A stretch of 36,449 nt of DNA. Source: Vicinamibacteria bacterium. Lineage in GTDB: Bacteria > Acidobacteriota > Vicinamibacteria > Fen-336 > JAGNNV01. How positions within the stretch are numbered: position 1 is the first letter of the stretch; every line of letters begins with the position of its first letter. The position numbers and the translations under genes were made by a program. The notes beneath the pieces are model-generated. The model was given only the letters and a program-made list of their open reading frames with translations, searched no databases and was not told the DNA's origin. The DNA lies in contig JAIBCN010000181.1 in assembly GCA_019694155.1 (NCBI GenBank), positions 70,523-106,971 on the forward strand. The letters run 5' to 3'. Positions 34,604 through 36,449 of the stretch are shown one piece after another.

Positions 34604-35212
34604 ATGTCCCAGCTTTCCCTCTTCGAGCCGTGCGAAACCGTCCTCGTGAACGATGCCCGCGGGCGGATCGTCTACACACCCGGTTTCGTCTCCGAGTACG
34701 AGGCCGATCACTGGTTTCGCGAACTGCGCCGGGTGGTGGAGTGGAAGGCCGAGCGCCGCGTCATGTACGACCGCGAACTCGATGTGCCGCGGCTCACCGC
34801 CCGCTACCGGCTCGACTCTTCGGGCGAACCCATGCCTCCGTGTCTGCGCGCGGCAGCGGAACGCGTGTGCCTCGCGTTGCAGGTTCCATTCACGAGCGTG
34901 GGGCTCAATCTCTATCGCTCGGGGAAGGACAGCGTGGCGCCTCACAACGATCACCTCCACGAACTCGAGCGAGGCCAGCCCATCGCCCTTCTCTCCCTGG
35001 GGGCCACCCGCCGGATGACCATCCGCGCCAAGCAGCCGCCGCGCCGCGCGTTCCACACCGATCTCGAACGCGGGAGCCTCTTCGTGATGAGCTACGACAC
35101 CCAGGTTCACTACGACCACGGGATCCCGAAGTCAGACGCTCCGGTGGGCGAGCGCATCAGCCTCGCCTTCAGGGTCAGGCCGTCCGCTCCGGCATCGGCC
35201 GTGCGCTACTGA
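34604..35212 (+). CDS. AlkB-like 2-oxoglutarate/Fe(II) dioxygenase
   Basis: 202 residues. Oxidative demethylase of the AlkB type, acting on alkylated nucleic acid. Iron ligands H114 and D116 (PHNDHLHEL) and H172 (HYDHGIPKS), the family stretch N102-L-Y-R105, and 2-oxoglutarate-binding R184/R190 (RISLAFR) are all present. The N-terminal RIVYTPGFVSEYEADHWF is typical. It lies between two surface-glycan genes but on the opposite strand, so no functional link is implied. Its stop overlaps the convergent gene by 7 bases. Confidence 0.9.
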   Translation: MSQLSLFEPCETVLVNDARGRIVYTPGFVSEYEADHWFRELRRVVEWKAERRVMYDRELDVPRLTARYRLDSSGEPMPPCLRAAAERVCLALQVPFTSVGLNLYRSGKDSVAPHNDHLHELERGQPIALLSLGATRRMTIRAKQPPRRAFHTDLERGSLFVMSYDTQVHYDHGIPKSDAPVGERISLAFRVRPSAPASAVRY

Positions 35213-36447
35213 GCGAGCGGCGAGCCCGATTCGAGGTCCGCCATCCTCGTGACGAGAGCGAGAAGCCGATCGAGGGCGTGACCATCGACGCCGTGTGCGA
35301 CATCGTCGAGAAACGCGTCCCGTGATTTCCGCCAGGCCGCGCGCATCGACTCGTCGGTCAGAAGCGACTCAATGGCGTCCCTGGGATCGACGCCATCGGG
35401 GACGCCTGCGGCGGCCCCGCTCGCCACGACCTCCCGCAGGTTCGAGGGATGCCGCAACACCACCACGGGAACCCCGGCGACCAGGGCTTCAGTGGCGGAG
35501 AGCGACTCCACGGTCACGAGGAGATCGGCCGCGGGAAGAATGTCGGTGAGTGATCGGTCCGCGATGACCCGCACACGATCGCCGAGACCGCTTGCGGCGA
35601 TGTCCTGGTCGTAAGCGTCAGACGGCTCCGCGGGATGCGGCTTGACGATCAGTCGCGCCCCTTCGATCCGCCGGATTGCGCCCAGCAGGCTCGCGAATGC
35701 GGGGCCGGAGGCTTTGTGGGTGTCGCGGATGCCCGTGTAGCGGCTGGCCAGAACGACCAGACGATCGGTCGGGCCGACGCCGAGACTCGTGCGTCGCTCC
35801 ACGCGGTCGACCTTGTCGATCTCTGCCCGGAGTGTGTCGTAGCGCGGCGATCCGGTGGCCACCACGCGGCCCTTCGGGTATCGAAACGCCGTCTCGAGCA
35901 AGCGCACTCCGTCCGCGCCGTACATCGCGGTGGTGTCGGCGATGGGCGTGCCAAGAGCCACGTCAGCCGCGGTGCGTTCATAGGAGTAGTAGTTCGGATA
36001 GAGGATTCCGTGCTGCACGCCCAGGGTCCTGACCCTGTGGACACGCGCGGCTTCGATGGCCGCGCGCCCGAGGCCCGAGCTTTCCGCGTAGAGGCAGACG
36101 AGCCGCGGGTTCAGTTCGCGGAAGGCCGCGTCGAACTCCAGGAGGCAACGAGCGGCCCAGGGCACCTGATGCAGCAGGGTGCGCCCAAGGTCTTCCTGCG
36201 AAAGGTCATCGAAGGCGACACCGCGGTGTGAGAAGGCGTTGCGCAGGGAGCCCGCGCTCCGAAATCGATTTCGAATGGAAAGGGCGTTCCCAAAGGCCTT
36301 GAGTGCGGCCGCGGCGACCTTCGGGGTGACGAATCGATTGATGTGGAGGTATCGCTCGTCCCGTTGGAGGGAGAGCCGCTCCTTCCACTTCTCGCTCGCC
36401 GTGCGGGTGCGGAACGTGCTCTGCGGCCCCACGCCGAGGGTGACCAC
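35206..36447 (-). CDS. GT-B/CDP-glycerol-transferase-like surface glycan protein, probably cut by the window edge
   Basis: At least 413 residues; the frame is open to the right edge, where a GTG (36447) could start it, but the N-terminal domain appears incomplete. The C-terminal half has features of GT-B enzymes of the CDP-glycerol glycerophosphotransferase/capsule type: LGVQHGILYPNYYSYE, VVATGSPRYD, LIVKPHPAEPSD and TDILPAADLLVTVESLSATEALVAGVPVVVL. It is likely a transferase for the cell-surface glycan made by the adjacent NeuB/SpsF pair. The donor is unknown. Convergent with, and overlapping, the AlkB-like gene. Confidence 0.72.
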   Translation of the reverse strand: MVTLGVGPQSTFRTRTASEKWKERLSLQRDERYLHINRFVTPKVAAAALKAFGNALSIRNRFRSAGSLRNAFSHRGVAFDDLSQEDLGRTLLHQVPWAARCLLEFDAAFRELNPRLVCLYAESSGLGRAAIEAARVHRVRTLGVQHGILYPNYYSYERTAADVALGTPIADTTAMYGADGVRLLETAFRYPKGRVVATGSPRYDTLRAEIDKVDRVERRTSLGVGPTDRLVVLASRYTGIRDTHKASGPAFASLLGAIRRIEGARLIVKPHPAEPSDAYDQDIAASGLGDRVRVIADRSLTDILPAADLLVTVESLSATEALVAGVPVVVLRHPSNLREVVASGAAAGVPDGVDPRDAIESLLTDESMRAAWRKSRDAFLDDVAHGVDGHALDRLLALVTRMADLESGSPLAQ

Positions 36448-36449
36448 GG

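Overview
This is a dense stretch of a high-GC bacterial chromosome carrying about 36 protein-coding genes on both strands. I found no rRNA, tRNA, CRISPR array, insertion sequence or phage gene. The best taxonomic guess is Acidobacteriota or a close relative. It rests on an 'ADOP'-type duplicated orphan permease (18888-21368), an M13-family peptidase homologue, a small coiled-coil exported protein of a kind common in that phylum, and four extracytoplasmic-function (ECF) sigma/anti-sigma genes. This is inference from gene content; no marker gene is present. Genes are packed tightly, with many 4-base stop/start overlaps (ATGA, GTGA, TTGA) and convergent genes whose stops share a CTAG. No gap exceeds 276 bases.

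Layout. 3-4942 (+): the end of an anti-sigma factor gene and a coupled exported repeat protein, then a zinc-ribbon coiled-coil protein, RNase HI, a PaaZ/BoxD-like aldehyde dehydrogenase and a peroxiredoxin-like protein. The last has an in-frame TGA exactly at its active-site cysteine, so it is very probably a selenoprotein. 4939-8888: a response-regulator/GAF/adenylate-cyclase protein (-), divergent from an adenosine deaminase gene and a small membrane protein gene (+). 8897-14077 (-): a nonulosonic (sialic-acid-like) sugar operon with NeuB-type synthase, a fused CMP-sugar synthetase/PseG-like hydrolase, a nucleotide-sugar epimerase/dehydratase and a Wzx-type flippase. 14118-17286: two ECF sigma factors with C-terminal extensions, transcribed divergently, one with a YCII/DGPF partner and one with a DoxX-like partner. 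Plausible cognate promoters lie between them. 17563-18862 (+): an outer-membrane-like protein and a DUF4386-like membrane protein. 18888-24113 (-): the ADOP permease, an M13 homologue with a changed catalytic motif, and an isochorismatase-like hydrolase. The hydrolase is divergent from a LysR regulator (24192-25130) across a three-half-site operator-like sequence.

25127-27809 (-): a secreted coiled-coil protein, a CorE-like ECF sigma factor with a cysteine cluster, a small membrane protein, and an AraC-type regulator divergent from an aldo/keto reductase (27933-28928, +). 28982-32088 (-): a bacilliredoxin-like protein, a PQQ-type sugar dehydrogenase and an ankyrin-repeat protein. 32263-36449: dUTPase (+), a second nonulosonic-acid pair (SpsF-like cytidylyltransferase and NeuB paralogue, -), an AlkB-like dioxygenase (+), and an edge-truncated GT-B/CDP-glycerol-transferase-like gene (-).

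Themes. Cell-surface glycan synthesis occurs at two loci. Thiol or selenol redox chemistry appears in the Sec-peroxiredoxin-like protein and the bacilliredoxin. Extracytoplasmic signalling is represented by one zinc-finger anti-sigma factor and three ECF sigma factors whose regulatory domains are built in or paired unusually. The observation most worth following is the selenoprotein at 4424-4942: its N-terminal third, including the active site, would be lost in routine annotation.
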